From the NCBI RefSeq assembly GCF_016862315.1, contig NZ_BOMS01000100.1, positions 1 to 64,000 of the forward strand: DNA of 64,000 nt. Reading direction: 5' to 3'. Position 1 is the first letter of the stretch. The number at the start of each line of letters is the position of its first letter. Positions 40,124 to 47,341 of the stretch are shown here, one piece after another. Below the pieces are notes generated by a model that saw nothing but the letters and a program-made list of their open reading frames with translations, searched no databases and had not been told where the DNA came from. Made by a program: the position numbers and the translations under genes. This DNA is from Actinoplanes palleronii (GTDB lineage: Bacteria; Actinomycetota; Actinomycetes; Mycobacteriales; Micromonosporaceae).

Positions 40124-41458
40124 TCACTTGCCGCCGGCGAGAACCGAGTCCAGGTGCGAGTCGAACTCCTTGCCGGCGTCTGCGGCGGGCTTGGCACCGG
40201 AGGCGACGGCGGAGAAGACCTGGTTGATGCTCTTGTCGCCCTCGATGGTCGGCCACTGGGCGGCGGCCGGGGTGGCCTTCGAGGTCAGGGCCGCGGTGAA
40301 GAAGCCCTTCTGCTGCTCGTCGAGGCTGGGCTGCGCGGCCTGGATGCCCTCGGTGCTGTTCGGGATCCAGCCGTCGTTGCCGAACACGTTCTTGTCCTGC
40401 ACCGCCGGGCTGGCGGCGATCTTCACCCACTGCAGGGCGAGCTCGGGGGTGTCGCTCTTGGTGGCGATGCCCCAGTCGGAGCCGCCGAGCATCACCGGCT
40501 GCGCCTTGCCCGAGGTGCCGGGGAACGGGAACGTACCGAGATCCTCGCTCTTGATCTTGGGGTTGGCCTTCTGGATCAGGCCGAGCGAGCCGGTCGTGGA
40601 CAGGATGGCCGAGGTCTTGCCGTCCGCGAACACCTGGTTCTGGTCCGGTGTGATGGTGTCCAGGGCCCGCGAGGCCGCGGTCGAATAGGTGTTCTGGAAG
40701 GTCTTGAAGTCCTCCAGGCCCTTCTGCCCGGCCGGGCTGGAGAAGCCGCCCTTCCACGCGCCGCCGTCGCTGGTGGCGATGTCGCCGCCGGCGTCCCAGA
40801 CGAACTGCAGGCCGGCGAACCAGTACTGCCCGGGCAGGTAGAACGGTGCGAAGTCGGCCGCCGGGCTCGCCGCCTTGACCTTGTCCAGGGCCGCGGTCAG
40901 CTCCGGGTACGTGGTCGGCGCCGCGGTGACGCCGGCCGCCGCCCAGGTCTTCTTGTTGTAGATGACCGCGCGGGCGCCGGCGAACCCGGGCACCGCGTAG
41001 AGCGCCTTGTCCACGGTGGCCGGCTCCTCGAGGCCGGCCAGCCAGGTGCGTCCCTGCTTCAGGTCGGCCTGGTACGGCGTCAGGTCGAGCAGGCCACCGT
41101 TGGCGGCGAACCCGGGCACCTGGGTGTTGCCCAGGTCGAGCACGTCGGGGGTGCCGGACGTGGACAACGCCGTACTGATCTTGGTGGTGATCCCGTCCCA
41201 CTGCTGGATCTGCAGGTCCACCTGCGCGCCGGTGGCCTGGGTGAACTGGTCGTTGATCACCTTGAGGGTGGCCTCGGTGTAGTCGCCGTCCATCACCCAG
41301 ACGGTGAGGCTCTTGCCCTCGCCGCGGGTGTTCGGCACGGCCTTGGGCGAGCCGTCGTCGCCGGACGCCGTGCTCCCGCCGCCGCCCCCGCAGGCGGCCA
41401 GGGTCAGGACGGTCGCGACACAGGCCGCGGTGGTAGCGATGTAGCTACGTCTAGGCAT
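40124..41458 (-). CDS. Sugar ABC transporter substrate-binding lipoprotein
   Basis: This 444-aa protein has a lipoprotein signal with lipobox LAAC (Cys at 23) followed by a glycine/serine tether. The mature part is a family-1 extracellular solute-binding protein, with VWVMDGDYTEATLKVINDQF near the N-terminus and helices typical of the two-lobe fold. It captures the sugar outside and delivers it to the two permeases encoded downstream. It is the first gene of the das-like operon. The 184-bp divergent region upstream is shared with the TetR gene and contains an inverted repeat TTTTCAT/ATGAAAA (41507-41535), which could be an operator. I see no clear DasR-type dre site. Confidence 0.9.
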   Translation of the reverse strand: MPRRSYIATTAACVATVLTLAACGGGGGSTASGDDGSPKAVPNTRGEGKSLTVWVMDGDYTEATLKVINDQFTQATGAQVDLQIQQWDGITTKISTALSTSGTPDVLDLGNTQVPGFAANGGLLDLTPYQADLKQGRTWLAGLEEPATVDKALYAVPGFAGARAVIYNKKTWAAAGVTAAPTTYPELTAALDKVKAASPAADFAPFYLPGQYWFAGLQFVWDAGGDIATSDGGAWKGGFSSPAGQKGLEDFKTFQNTYSTAASRALDTITPDQNQVFADGKTSAILSTTGSLGLIQKANPKIKSEDLGTFPFPGTSGKAQPVMLGGSDWGIATKSDTPELALQWVKIAASPAVQDKNVFGNDGWIPNSTEGIQAAQPSLDEQQKGFFTAALTSKATPAAAQWPTIEGDKSINQVFSAVASGAKPAADAGKEFDSHLDSVLAGGK

Positions 41459-41571
41459 GAGGATGCTCCTCGGAAGGGATGCCGGAATATCAGAAGGCGG
41501 TCATAGTTTTCATGGCTCGCTGTTGCTGATGAAAATTACGACTGTCGAGTCCTCTAGTCAACAAAAACTTC

Positions 41572-41594
41572 CTATGTTTCGATCTCCTACATGG
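41572..41594 (+). promoter_or_regulatory. Imperfect palindrome before the TetR gene, similar to the lcp operator
   Basis: CTATGT (41572-41577) and ACATGG (41589-41594) form an imperfect inverted repeat. The same left half CTATGT and the ACAT right half occur in the lcp promoter (44128-44155) with nearly equal spacing. A shared site for the TetR protein is plausible. Confidence 0.4.
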
Positions 41595-41642
41595 AACGGG
41601 GACTCCGGCACACCGCTGTGATTGACTGGCCGCTATGGCCGG

Positions 41643-42833
41643 ATGTCCGCGTCCGACGGCGCGAGTGATGCGGTGAGCGCCGGGCCGGCCGCGGCCGCCC
41701 GCCCGCGCAACCGCAAGCAGCTGATCGTCGAGGCGGCCGGCCAGGTGTTCAGCGCGCGCGGCTATCACGCCGCGTCGATGGAGGAGATCGCCGCCGGGGT
41801 GGGCATCAGCGCGGCGGCGCTGTACCGGCACTTCCCGAACAAGTACGCGCTGTTCGCCGAGTGCGCCGACGTCATGGTGGACCGGCTGGTCGCGGCGCTC
41901 GACCAGGCGCCGCCCGAGGCGTCCCTGCACGACGTGCTCGCCGCGCTCACCCGGGTCACCGTCGCGCACCGGGCGGCCGGCGGGCTCTACCGGTGGGAGG
42001 CGCGCTACCTGGCGCCGGTCGACCGCCGGCGGGTGCGCGGCAAGTTCGGGCAGGTCGTCGACCGGGTCACCGAGGTGGTGCGGCGCGAGCACCCGGCGCC
42101 CGAGGACCGGCTGCGAGCGGTGGCCGCACTCGGCGCGATCGGGTCGATCACCATGCACCACACCTCGATGGGCGTCCGGAAGATCGAAAACCTGCTGGTG
42201 TACGCCGCGACGCGCGTCGCCGCCACCGACCCGGCCGCGGCCGCGGGCAGCGCGGGGCTGGTCGAACTGCTCGCCCCGCCGGTGCCCCGCACCCGGCGGG
42301 CCGAGATCCTGGCCGCGGCCGTCCCGCTGTTCGCCCGGGACGGGTTCGCGACCGTCACCAACGGGCAGATCGCGCAGGCGGTCGGGCTCGCGCCGTCCGC
42401 GCTCTACCGGCACTACCCCGGCAAGGTCGACATCCTGGTGGCCGCGTGCCTGCAGGCCGCCGGGCTGCTGGGCCAGGCCGTCGAGCGCAGCCTGCACCGG
42501 GCCGGCGACCCGCGCGACACCGTGCTCGCGCTGACCGCGGCGTACGTGGCGTACAGCTTCGAGCACAACGCGCTGACCAGTGTGGCCGAGGCCGAGCTGG
42601 GCGGGCTGCCGGCCGACGTGCGGCGGCCGCTGCTGCTCGCCCAGCGGGAGCACATCGCGGTCTGGGAGCAGCAGCTGCGGGCGGCGCGGCCGGAGCTGGA
42701 CCCACGCCAGGCCCGGCTGCTCGTGCACGCCGGGTTCGGCGTGGTGGTCGAGGCCGGGCGGGCGCTGCGCTGGCGGGACACCGTGGCGCACCGGGAGGCG
42801 GTCACCGCGCTGGTGATCGGCGCGCTGCTTTGA
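41643..42833 (+). CDS. Double-domain TetR-family regulator
   Basis: This 396-aa protein has two TetR DNA-binding domains in one chain. The first helix-turn-helix is at about 25-70 (ASMEEIAAGVGISAAALYRHF), the second at about 220-265 (TNGQIAQAVGLAPSALYRHY). Each is followed by a helical ligand region. This doubled form is known in actinobacterial regulators. ATG 41643 is chosen; the in-frame TTG at 41622 is less likely. It diverges from the das-like operon and converges on lcp (41 nt between ends), so it could control either. TetR-type LcpR regulators are known for lcp genes in rubber degraders, and palindromes resembling each other lie before this gene and before lcp. That points to lcp, with moderate confidence. 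Confidence 0.85.
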   Translation: MSASDGASDAVSAGPAAAARPRNRKQLIVEAAGQVFSARGYHAASMEEIAAGVGISAAALYRHFPNKYALFAECADVMVDRLVAALDQAPPEASLHDVLAALTRVTVAHRAAGGLYRWEARYLAPVDRRRVRGKFGQVVDRVTEVVRREHPAPEDRLRAVAALGAIGSITMHHTSMGVRKIENLLVYAATRVAATDPAAAAGSAGLVELLAPPVPRTRRAEILAAAVPLFARDGFATVTNGQIAQAVGLAPSALYRHYPGKVDILVAACLQAAGLLGQAVERSLHRAGDPRDTVLALTAAYVAYSFEHNALTSVAEAELGGLPADVRRPLLLAQREHIAVWEQQLRAARPELDPRQARLLVHAGFGVVVEAGRALRWRDTVAHREAVTALVIGALL

Positions 42834-42874
42834 GTTTCTTCAAGCCGGGCTTTTCACGTGCCAGGGCGGTCTTT

Positions 42875-44089
42875 TCAGGCGCCGGGGCGGTTGCCGGTCG
42901 GGATGGTGATCGGGGTGTAGCTCGGCGAGGTGCCGTTGTTCAGGAACAGCATGGCCAGGGCGCGGACGAACTTGTCGAACATCGAGAACCCGGTGGGCAG
43001 GATCGGCGAGAGCCCCTCCCGGAACGCGACGTAGGCGGGCCAGCCCACCTCGATCAGGCCCCGGGACACGAGATCGCGCGGCAGCTTCAACCAGTCGCCG
43101 ATCTTGTCGCTGAGCACGTAGCGGACGAACTCGTTCAGGAAGCCGCGGGTCACACCCAGGTCGATCTGCGCGGTCAGCCCGAGCAGGATCCCGGCCAGGT
43201 CCAGGCCCTCCGGCGTCGGCGCGAGAATCGGGGTCAGCGCGTACGCGGACTGCTGTTTCGCGGCCGCCCAGCTCGCCGGGATGAAGTCGTCGCGGACACC
43301 CAGCAGGTGCAGCGCGACCTGCCACATGTGCAGGTAGGCCGCCTGCTCGGTGGCGGACATCCGGATGCCCCAGGAGTTCAGCCTGCCGTACACGAAGGTG
43401 CCGAGACTGTGGAACGTGATCAGGATGTCGCCGTTGCTGATCGGCCGGAAATCCTGATCGTCGGTGACCGAGCGCCACGCCGGGGACTGCGGCAGCAGGT
43501 GCCGGACCGCGGCGTGGGTCAGGCGCGTCTTGTTCGAGGTGACCACGAAGTGGCCGGTCGGCTGGAACGCGTCCGGCGCGCTCAGGTCGTAGCCGTACGT
43601 GAAGGTCTTGGCCGCGCGGGACCGCATCTCGGCGCCGCCGGCCGACCAGTAGACGTTGCGGGCCTCGCGCGGGATCACCGTGCTCATGATGCCGCTGCCC
43701 AGGCCGTAGAGCAGGAACAGGTAGAGACTCATCCGCTTGTTGAACTGGGCGCCCTGCAGCAGCTTCACCGGGTCGGCCCAGGACGGCAGCGTGTTCACCT
43801 GCTGGAGGTAGGTGGTGAGCCCGGCCGGCAGGCCCGCGGGCAGCGCGTCGCCGTTGTTGACCCACGAGTCGAACGCGGTGTTGACCGCCGGGATCTGCCC
43901 GTTGGTCAGCAGCGAGGCGACGAGCGGGTCGGTGGCGTCGTCCCAGACCGACCACGGGTCGGTGACCGCGTCGGTGCCGGCGATCGACTCGGTGGACGAC
44001 CACGCCCAGGCTCGGGTGGGATCGGCGACGGCGGTCAGCCCCAGTGCGGCGCCAAGCGTCAGGACACCTCTTCGAGAGAGATTCTGCAT
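42875..44089 (-). CDS. lcp: Latex-clearing protein (rubber oxygenase, DUF2236)
   Basis: This 404-aa exported haem b dioxygenase should cleave cis-1,4-polyisoprene. The Tat signal is SRRGVLTLGA (residues 5-14). The key residues of Lcp of Streptomyces K30 are all here with a constant offset of 6: Arg158, Lys161 and Thr162 (RAAKT), and haem-ligand His192 (LTHAAVRH), corresponding to Arg164, Lys167, Thr168 and His198. The length matches the family (about 400 aa). ATG 44089 follows AAGGCAGG by about 10 nt. A palindrome CGCTATGT/ACATAGTG lies about 40-65 nt upstream. Oxidative genes oxiA/oxiB are not adjacent. Actinoplanes sp. OR16 is a known rubber degrader with several lcp genes, which fits the suspected genus. 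Confidence 0.92.
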   Translation of the reverse strand: MQNLSRRGVLTLGAALGLTAVADPTRAWAWSSTESIAGTDAVTDPWSVWDDATDPLVASLLTNGQIPAVNTAFDSWVNNGDALPAGLPAGLTTYLQQVNTLPSWADPVKLLQGAQFNKRMSLYLFLLYGLGSGIMSTVIPREARNVYWSAGGAEMRSRAAKTFTYGYDLSAPDAFQPTGHFVVTSNKTRLTHAAVRHLLPQSPAWRSVTDDQDFRPISNGDILITFHSLGTFVYGRLNSWGIRMSATEQAAYLHMWQVALHLLGVRDDFIPASWAAAKQQSAYALTPILAPTPEGLDLAGILLGLTAQIDLGVTRGFLNEFVRYVLSDKIGDWLKLPRDLVSRGLIEVGWPAYVAFREGLSPILPTGFSMFDKFVRALAMLFLNNGTSPSYTPITIPTGNRPGA

Positions 44090-44127
44090 TAGCTTACCTG
44101 CCTTGAACAGTGGGTTTCGATGTTCAT

Positions 44128-44155
44128 CGCTATGTGATTTTCCATTAACATAGTG
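44128..44155 (-). promoter_or_regulatory. Palindromic operator candidate of lcp
   Basis: CGCTATGT (44128-44135) and ACATAGTG (44148-44155) form an inverted repeat matching at 7 of 8 positions with a 12-nt AT-rich spacer, 39-66 nt before the lcp start. Size and symmetry suit a TetR dimer. A related half-site pair lies before the TetR gene at 41572-41594. Confidence 0.5.
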
Positions 44156-44286
44156 ACGCCTCGAACCATCGGCAAGGTTGGATGTTTCCCTCTGCGGGTG
44201 TCCACACAGAACCTTCGTTGTCCGCTTTTTTCGGCATTAGTGATGCCGGGGCGGCGAAAGATCAACGGATACGACACCGTGGGGCT

Positions 44287-44878
44287 ATGACTCTGCGACT
44301 CCAACCGGACCCTGCGACCGCTGCCGCGTGGAGGGCGTTCTGGCAGATGGCCGAGGCGCGCCTCACCGACGACTCGGCCGGCGCCAGCCTGGCCCTGCAC
44401 GCGCTGATGCCGCTCGCCTCCGACCACCCCACGCGTACGGTGATCGTCGCCGTGGACGCGGTCGCCGACGCCGTCGTCGAGTGGTCCGACGAGCTGGGCA
44501 AGAACCCGGCGTGCATGGCCGAGACGTGCTTCACCATGCTGCACGGCCAGCTCGCGCCGCCGGAGCGCCTGCTGCTGTTCGCGGCGTACCAGACGTTTGC
44601 TCGCCATCGACCCGACCGGCGAGGCGGGCAGCCCGCACCAGGTGTGCCACCCGTGGCCTCCGCACGCCGGGGTGGCGTCGCTGGCGACCGCGGCGCAGGG
44701 CGGGGTGTTGCAGCAGGCGTTGACCGCGGCGAGCCAGACGCACGGGCTCGAGCAGCACCCCGCGCTGGTGCTGTGCAACGCGGCGCCGGAGGTGCTCACC
44801 CAGATCCTGTGGGGCCGCAGCCGCTCCGATCCGGAGCAGATGGGCCGCCTGCTGGCCGCGAAGAAGAACCTGGCCTGA
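44287..44878 (+). pseudogene. Frameshifted gene of unknown function
   Basis: Two frames together make one plausible protein of about 196 aa. The first, from ATG 44287, runs LRLQPDPATAAAWRAFWQMA to LLLFAAYQT. The second, from about 44597, continues LLAIDPTGEAGSPHQVCHPW and ends AAKKNLA at 44878. The break is at CAGACGTTTGCTC (44590-44602): removing one T joins YQT directly to LLAID. Codon bias and amino-acid style stay coherent across the join, so this is a +1 frameshift, either a real mutation or a sequence error. The first frame otherwise runs on into low-complexity codons. I recognise no family. Confidence 0.6.
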
Positions 44879-44915
44879 CGCACGGCGGGCGGGCCGGGTC
44901 GGGCATGATCCGCGG

Positions 44916-45407
44916 ATGGATTTCACTCTCGACCCGCCGCGCGGGGTGGGCCCGCTGCACCTGGGTATGACCGGCGACGAGGCGCGGGCGGCCCTGGCGA
45001 CCCTCGGGCCGCTCGCCGCCACCACGCTCGGCGAACTGGCCCTGAACCGCCCCGGCCACCTGCGCTTCAGCGTCGGCTTCGGTGCGACGCGGCTGGTCGA
45101 CTCGGTCGAGCTGTACCGCCCGGAGCACAGCGACACCGTGAACTACCGGGGCGTCGACGTGTTCGGCCTGCCCGCGCTGCAGGTCGTCGAACGCCTCCGC
45201 GCCCACACCACGCTGGTCGCCGAGGACGACGGTTTCATCGCCCCCGACCTGCTGCTGTCGCTGTGGCGCCCGTTCGCCGCGGACGACGACCCGGCCGAGG
45301 AACAGGGGTATTACTTCCAGTCGGTGCTGCTCGCCCGCCCCGGTTATTACGACAGCCCCGCCGAGGCCGCCGCCCGCCTCGCCGCCGGTGGTGAACCCGG
45401 CTTCTGA
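44916..45407 (+). CDS. Hypothetical protein, 163 aa
   Basis: This 163-aa cytoplasmic protein starts MDFTLDPPRGVGPLHLGMTG, a beta-rich opening followed by a helix (DEARAALATLG). This style is common in small actinobacterial proteins whose 'GPL-x-LGMT' motif precedes a regulatory or immunity-like fold. The rest has alternating strands and D/E-rich loops (VAEDDGFIAPD, FAADDDPAEEQG). No catalytic motif is seen and I cannot name a family. ATG 44916 has no strong ribosome site. It follows the frameshifted gene by 37 nt on the same strand. Confidence 0.7.
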   Translation: MDFTLDPPRGVGPLHLGMTGDEARAALATLGPLAATTLGELALNRPGHLRFSVGFGATRLVDSVELYRPEHSDTVNYRGVDVFGLPALQVVERLRAHTTLVAEDDGFIAPDLLLSLWRPFAADDDPAEEQGYYFQSVLLARPGYYDSPAEAAARLAAGGEPGF

Positions 45408-45426
45408 CCCGGCGCCGACTCGCCGA

Positions 45427-45777
45427 TCAGGTCGCTTCGAGGGCTGTGGCGCGATGTTCCAGGTCGGCTGCGATGTCGTCCCAGTCCGGGCCGTGCAGCC
45501 AGAGGTTCTGGGCGGCCTCACGCATCAGGGCGGGATCGTCGGGGCGTTGGAGGATCACCAGCCGATAGGCCAGGTTGCGCACCCAGACCGGGAGCAGGCC
45601 GTCGACCAGGTTGGGGCACAGCTCGCGCAGCATCATCAGGATGTCCTCCGCCCCGGCGAACGTCAGCCTCTCGATGAAGTACCGATCGTCCCGGTCCTGC
45701 GCACATCGCGCCACGACAGTCGGCCGATACTCATCTCCGTAACGGCACCGGGCGTGCTCCACGAGCGTGCTGTGCAT
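45427..45777 (-). CDS. Hypothetical protein, 116 aa
   Basis: This 116-aa helical protein (MHSTLVEHARCRYGDEYRPT; then DDRYFIERLTFAGAEDILMM and an acidic/aromatic end GPDWDDIAADLEHR) has no signal, membrane segment or known motif. It converges with the 163-aa gene (20-nt gap). Its start lies 47 nt from the TnpB-element end at 45824, so the element may have inserted in its promoter region. I do not recognise the family. Confidence 0.65.
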   Translation of the reverse strand: MHSTLVEHARCRYGDEYRPTVVARCAQDRDDRYFIERLTFAGAEDILMMLRELCPNLVDGLLPVWVRNLAYRLVILQRPDDPALMREAAQNLWLHGPDWDDIAADLEHRATALEAT

Positions 45778-45823
45778 GGCGTGGATCTTAAGGCGGCGAC
45801 GACGCCGTACAGGATGAGATCCT

Positions 45824-45920
45824 TTGACATCCTCTCCGCCCTAACGGACGGAGATTCCCTCCACGCTGCGCGTGGAACACGCCGCGTCCGGGTGGGTTAC
45901 CGCTTCGCCGCGCGGTGCCG
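45824..45920 (-). ncRNA. Candidate omega-RNA-type 3' scaffold (right end) of an IS200/IS605-group element
   Basis: On the minus strand this region has two hairpins (CCACGC-TGC-GCGTGG at 45861-45875, and 45834-45841 with 45846-45853). It ends in GAGAGGATGTCAA at 45824-45836. This hairpin plus a terminal ATGTCAA is the usual right end of actinobacterial TnpB elements, where it also forms the scaffold of the TnpB guide RNA. It overlaps the end of the decayed tnpB, as in intact elements. The next bases (AGGATCTCATCCTG) would be the guide position. Confidence 0.45.
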
Positions 45921-46140
45921 GGACGAGTCCTGGTCTTACCTGCGCTCCACGGTCGTTGAAGTCCGCCTGTCCGGCGGCCTTGATGTTCTTCGCGGCGTTG
46001 ACGTCTCGGTCGTGGTGGCTGCCGCAGAGGCAGTTCCACGCTCGGACGTCGAGGGCCATCTTGTCGTTGATCCGGCCGCAGTCGCAGCACATCCGGGTGG
46101 ACCCGAACCCGGTGCCGTCGGGCGGGCTGGTCGTCTCGTC
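45841..46140 (-). mobile_element. TnpB (IS605 OrfB) C-terminal remnant
   Basis: About 95 residues match the end of TnpB: GFGSTRMCCDCGR, RAWNCLCGS, then the catalytic-site HDRDVNAAKNI (the last RuvC Asp), and a tail ending SVEGISVR with stop at 45841-45843. The first zinc knuckle is CxxC, but the second is CLC, one residue short, so the zinc ribbon is damaged. Everything N-terminal of the ribbon (RuvC I and II) is missing. The frame stays open to 46245, but upstream of about 46140 it no longer resembles TnpB. It is a dead relic of an IS200/IS605-group element, with its right-end structure still readable. Confidence 0.75.
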
Positions 46141-46297
46141 CGCCGCCGGTTGCTTCCACAAGGAGATCAACGACACCACGGCGTATCTGAGCGTGTCGTT
46201 CCCGAGTGACCTCAACGTCGCCGGTGAGATCCAGGAGCCCGGCAACGAGTACAGGATCGAGGTGACCGGGTCTCACGACGGCGACGCCTGGTGCTGA
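46130..46297 (+). pseudogene. Orphan C-terminal gene fragment beside the TnpB relic
   Basis: On the plus strand, codons from about 46130 to TGA at 46295-46297 read VVSSAAGCFHKEIND, then TAYLSVSFPSDLNVAGEI and RIEVTGSHDGDAWC. They have the strong G/C third-position bias of real genes, while the opposite frame does not. No start is available because the left side is TnpB-derived. It may be the end of a gene truncated by the element, or a short lipoprotein (AAGC) whose start was lost. No family is recognised. Confidence 0.35.
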
Positions 46298-46378
46298 CCA
46301 CTGTGGTCGCGGGCGTTGAGATCGAATCGGAATCGGCGGGGTTCCTATGAAGATCAACTTCTGGGTTAGCGTCCCGGC

Positions 46379-47341
46379 GTGAACCAGGAAAATCCCGCGC
46401 GGCCGGATCCTACGGCCGGTCCGGCGCCGCTGCCGCCGGCGGCCGATCCGCTGATCGCGGGCGCGCCGTCGAGCCTGCCGACCGCCTATGACCCGGCTCC
46501 GGCGGCGTGGGCCGAGCCATATCCCGCACCGCCCGCCTATCCGTATCCGGCATCGCCCGCGAGTTCCGGATACCCGGCCACCGGGTACCCACCGCCCGCC
46601 TATCCGTATCCGGCGCCGCCCGGGGGTTCCGGGTACCCGCCGGCCCGCTATGCGCCGCCCGGCTACCCGATGCCCGACCTGCCCGCCGGGAGGACGAACG
46701 GCGTCGCGATCGTCTCGCTGGTCCTCGCCGTCCTCGGTGTCATCATGCTCAGCATTCCGCTCGGCATCATCGCGCTGTCGCAGCTCAGCACGCGCGGCGG
46801 GCGCGGCCGGGCACTGGCCATCGCCGGATTGGGTATCTCCACCGCCTGGGTCGCGGTCCTCGCCGCGGTGATCTCGAACGGAGCGTTCAGTTCCGGCAAC
46901 AGGACGACCGCCACCACACCCGTGAGCCTGCCGACGGCGACGGCGACGGCGAGCGCGACCGCGACCACGCCCTTCCGGACCGGCAGCACCTCCGGGCCCG
47001 GCCAGCGACTCGCCAAGGACCTCACACTCGGCGACTGCCTCAGCTATGTCGACGTGAACGGCAGCCCCGACGAGTTCGTCGTCCGGCTCTGCTCCCAGGA
47101 CCACGGTGGCGAGGTCTTCGACATCTGGGCCCCGCCGTCCGGCGCCCATCCCGGCGACGCGGAGATGGAGAAGCTGGCCGGCAAGCACTGCGACAAGGCC
47201 CTTGATCGGTACGCGGTCGGCAAGTTCGCCGACGCGCAGCTGGTCTACATCTATCCCAGCCGCAGATCCCCGAAGCCCCGAGTGATCTGCATCGCGGTGC
47301 CGCCCTCGGGCCAGTGGACCGGATCCATGCTCTACCCCTGA
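46379..47341 (+). CDS. DUF4190/septum-formation-type membrane protein
   Basis: This 320-aa protein has a Pro/Tyr/Ala-rich disordered N-terminus (1-105, repeats of PPAYPYPAPP type). Two membrane helices at about 110-133 and 140-162 follow (DUF4190-like: NGVAIVSLVLAVLGVIMLSIPLGIIAL is split by a short turn). After a T/A-rich linker comes an exported C-terminal domain (about 205-320) with the start DLTLGDCLSYVDVNG and four cysteines, similar to septum-formation (DUF4333/Septum_form) domains. Such proteins are common in actinobacteria; a role in envelope growth is assumed but unproved. The GTG start at 46379 lacks a ribosome site, but TAGCGT ends 6 nt before it, so a leaderless mRNA is possible. 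Confidence 0.75.
   Translation: MNQENPARPDPTAGPAPLPPAADPLIAGAPSSLPTAYDPAPAAWAEPYPAPPAYPYPASPASSGYPATGYPPPAYPYPAPPGGSGYPPARYAPPGYPMPDLPAGRTNGVAIVSLVLAVLGVIMLSIPLGIIALSQLSTRGGRGRALAIAGLGISTAWVAVLAAVISNGAFSSGNRTTATTPVSLPTATATASATATTPFRTGSTSGPGQRLAKDLTLGDCLSYVDVNGSPDEFVVRLCSQDHGGEVFDIWAPPSGAHPGDAEMEKLAGKHCDKALDRYAVGKFADAQLVYIYPSRRSPKPRVICIAVPPSGQWTGSMLYP

Noticed and set aside
41459..41642. DasR (dre) site in the das-like promoter region
   Set aside because: Short GACT/AGTC inverted pieces exist, but the 16-bp dre pattern is not convincingly present.
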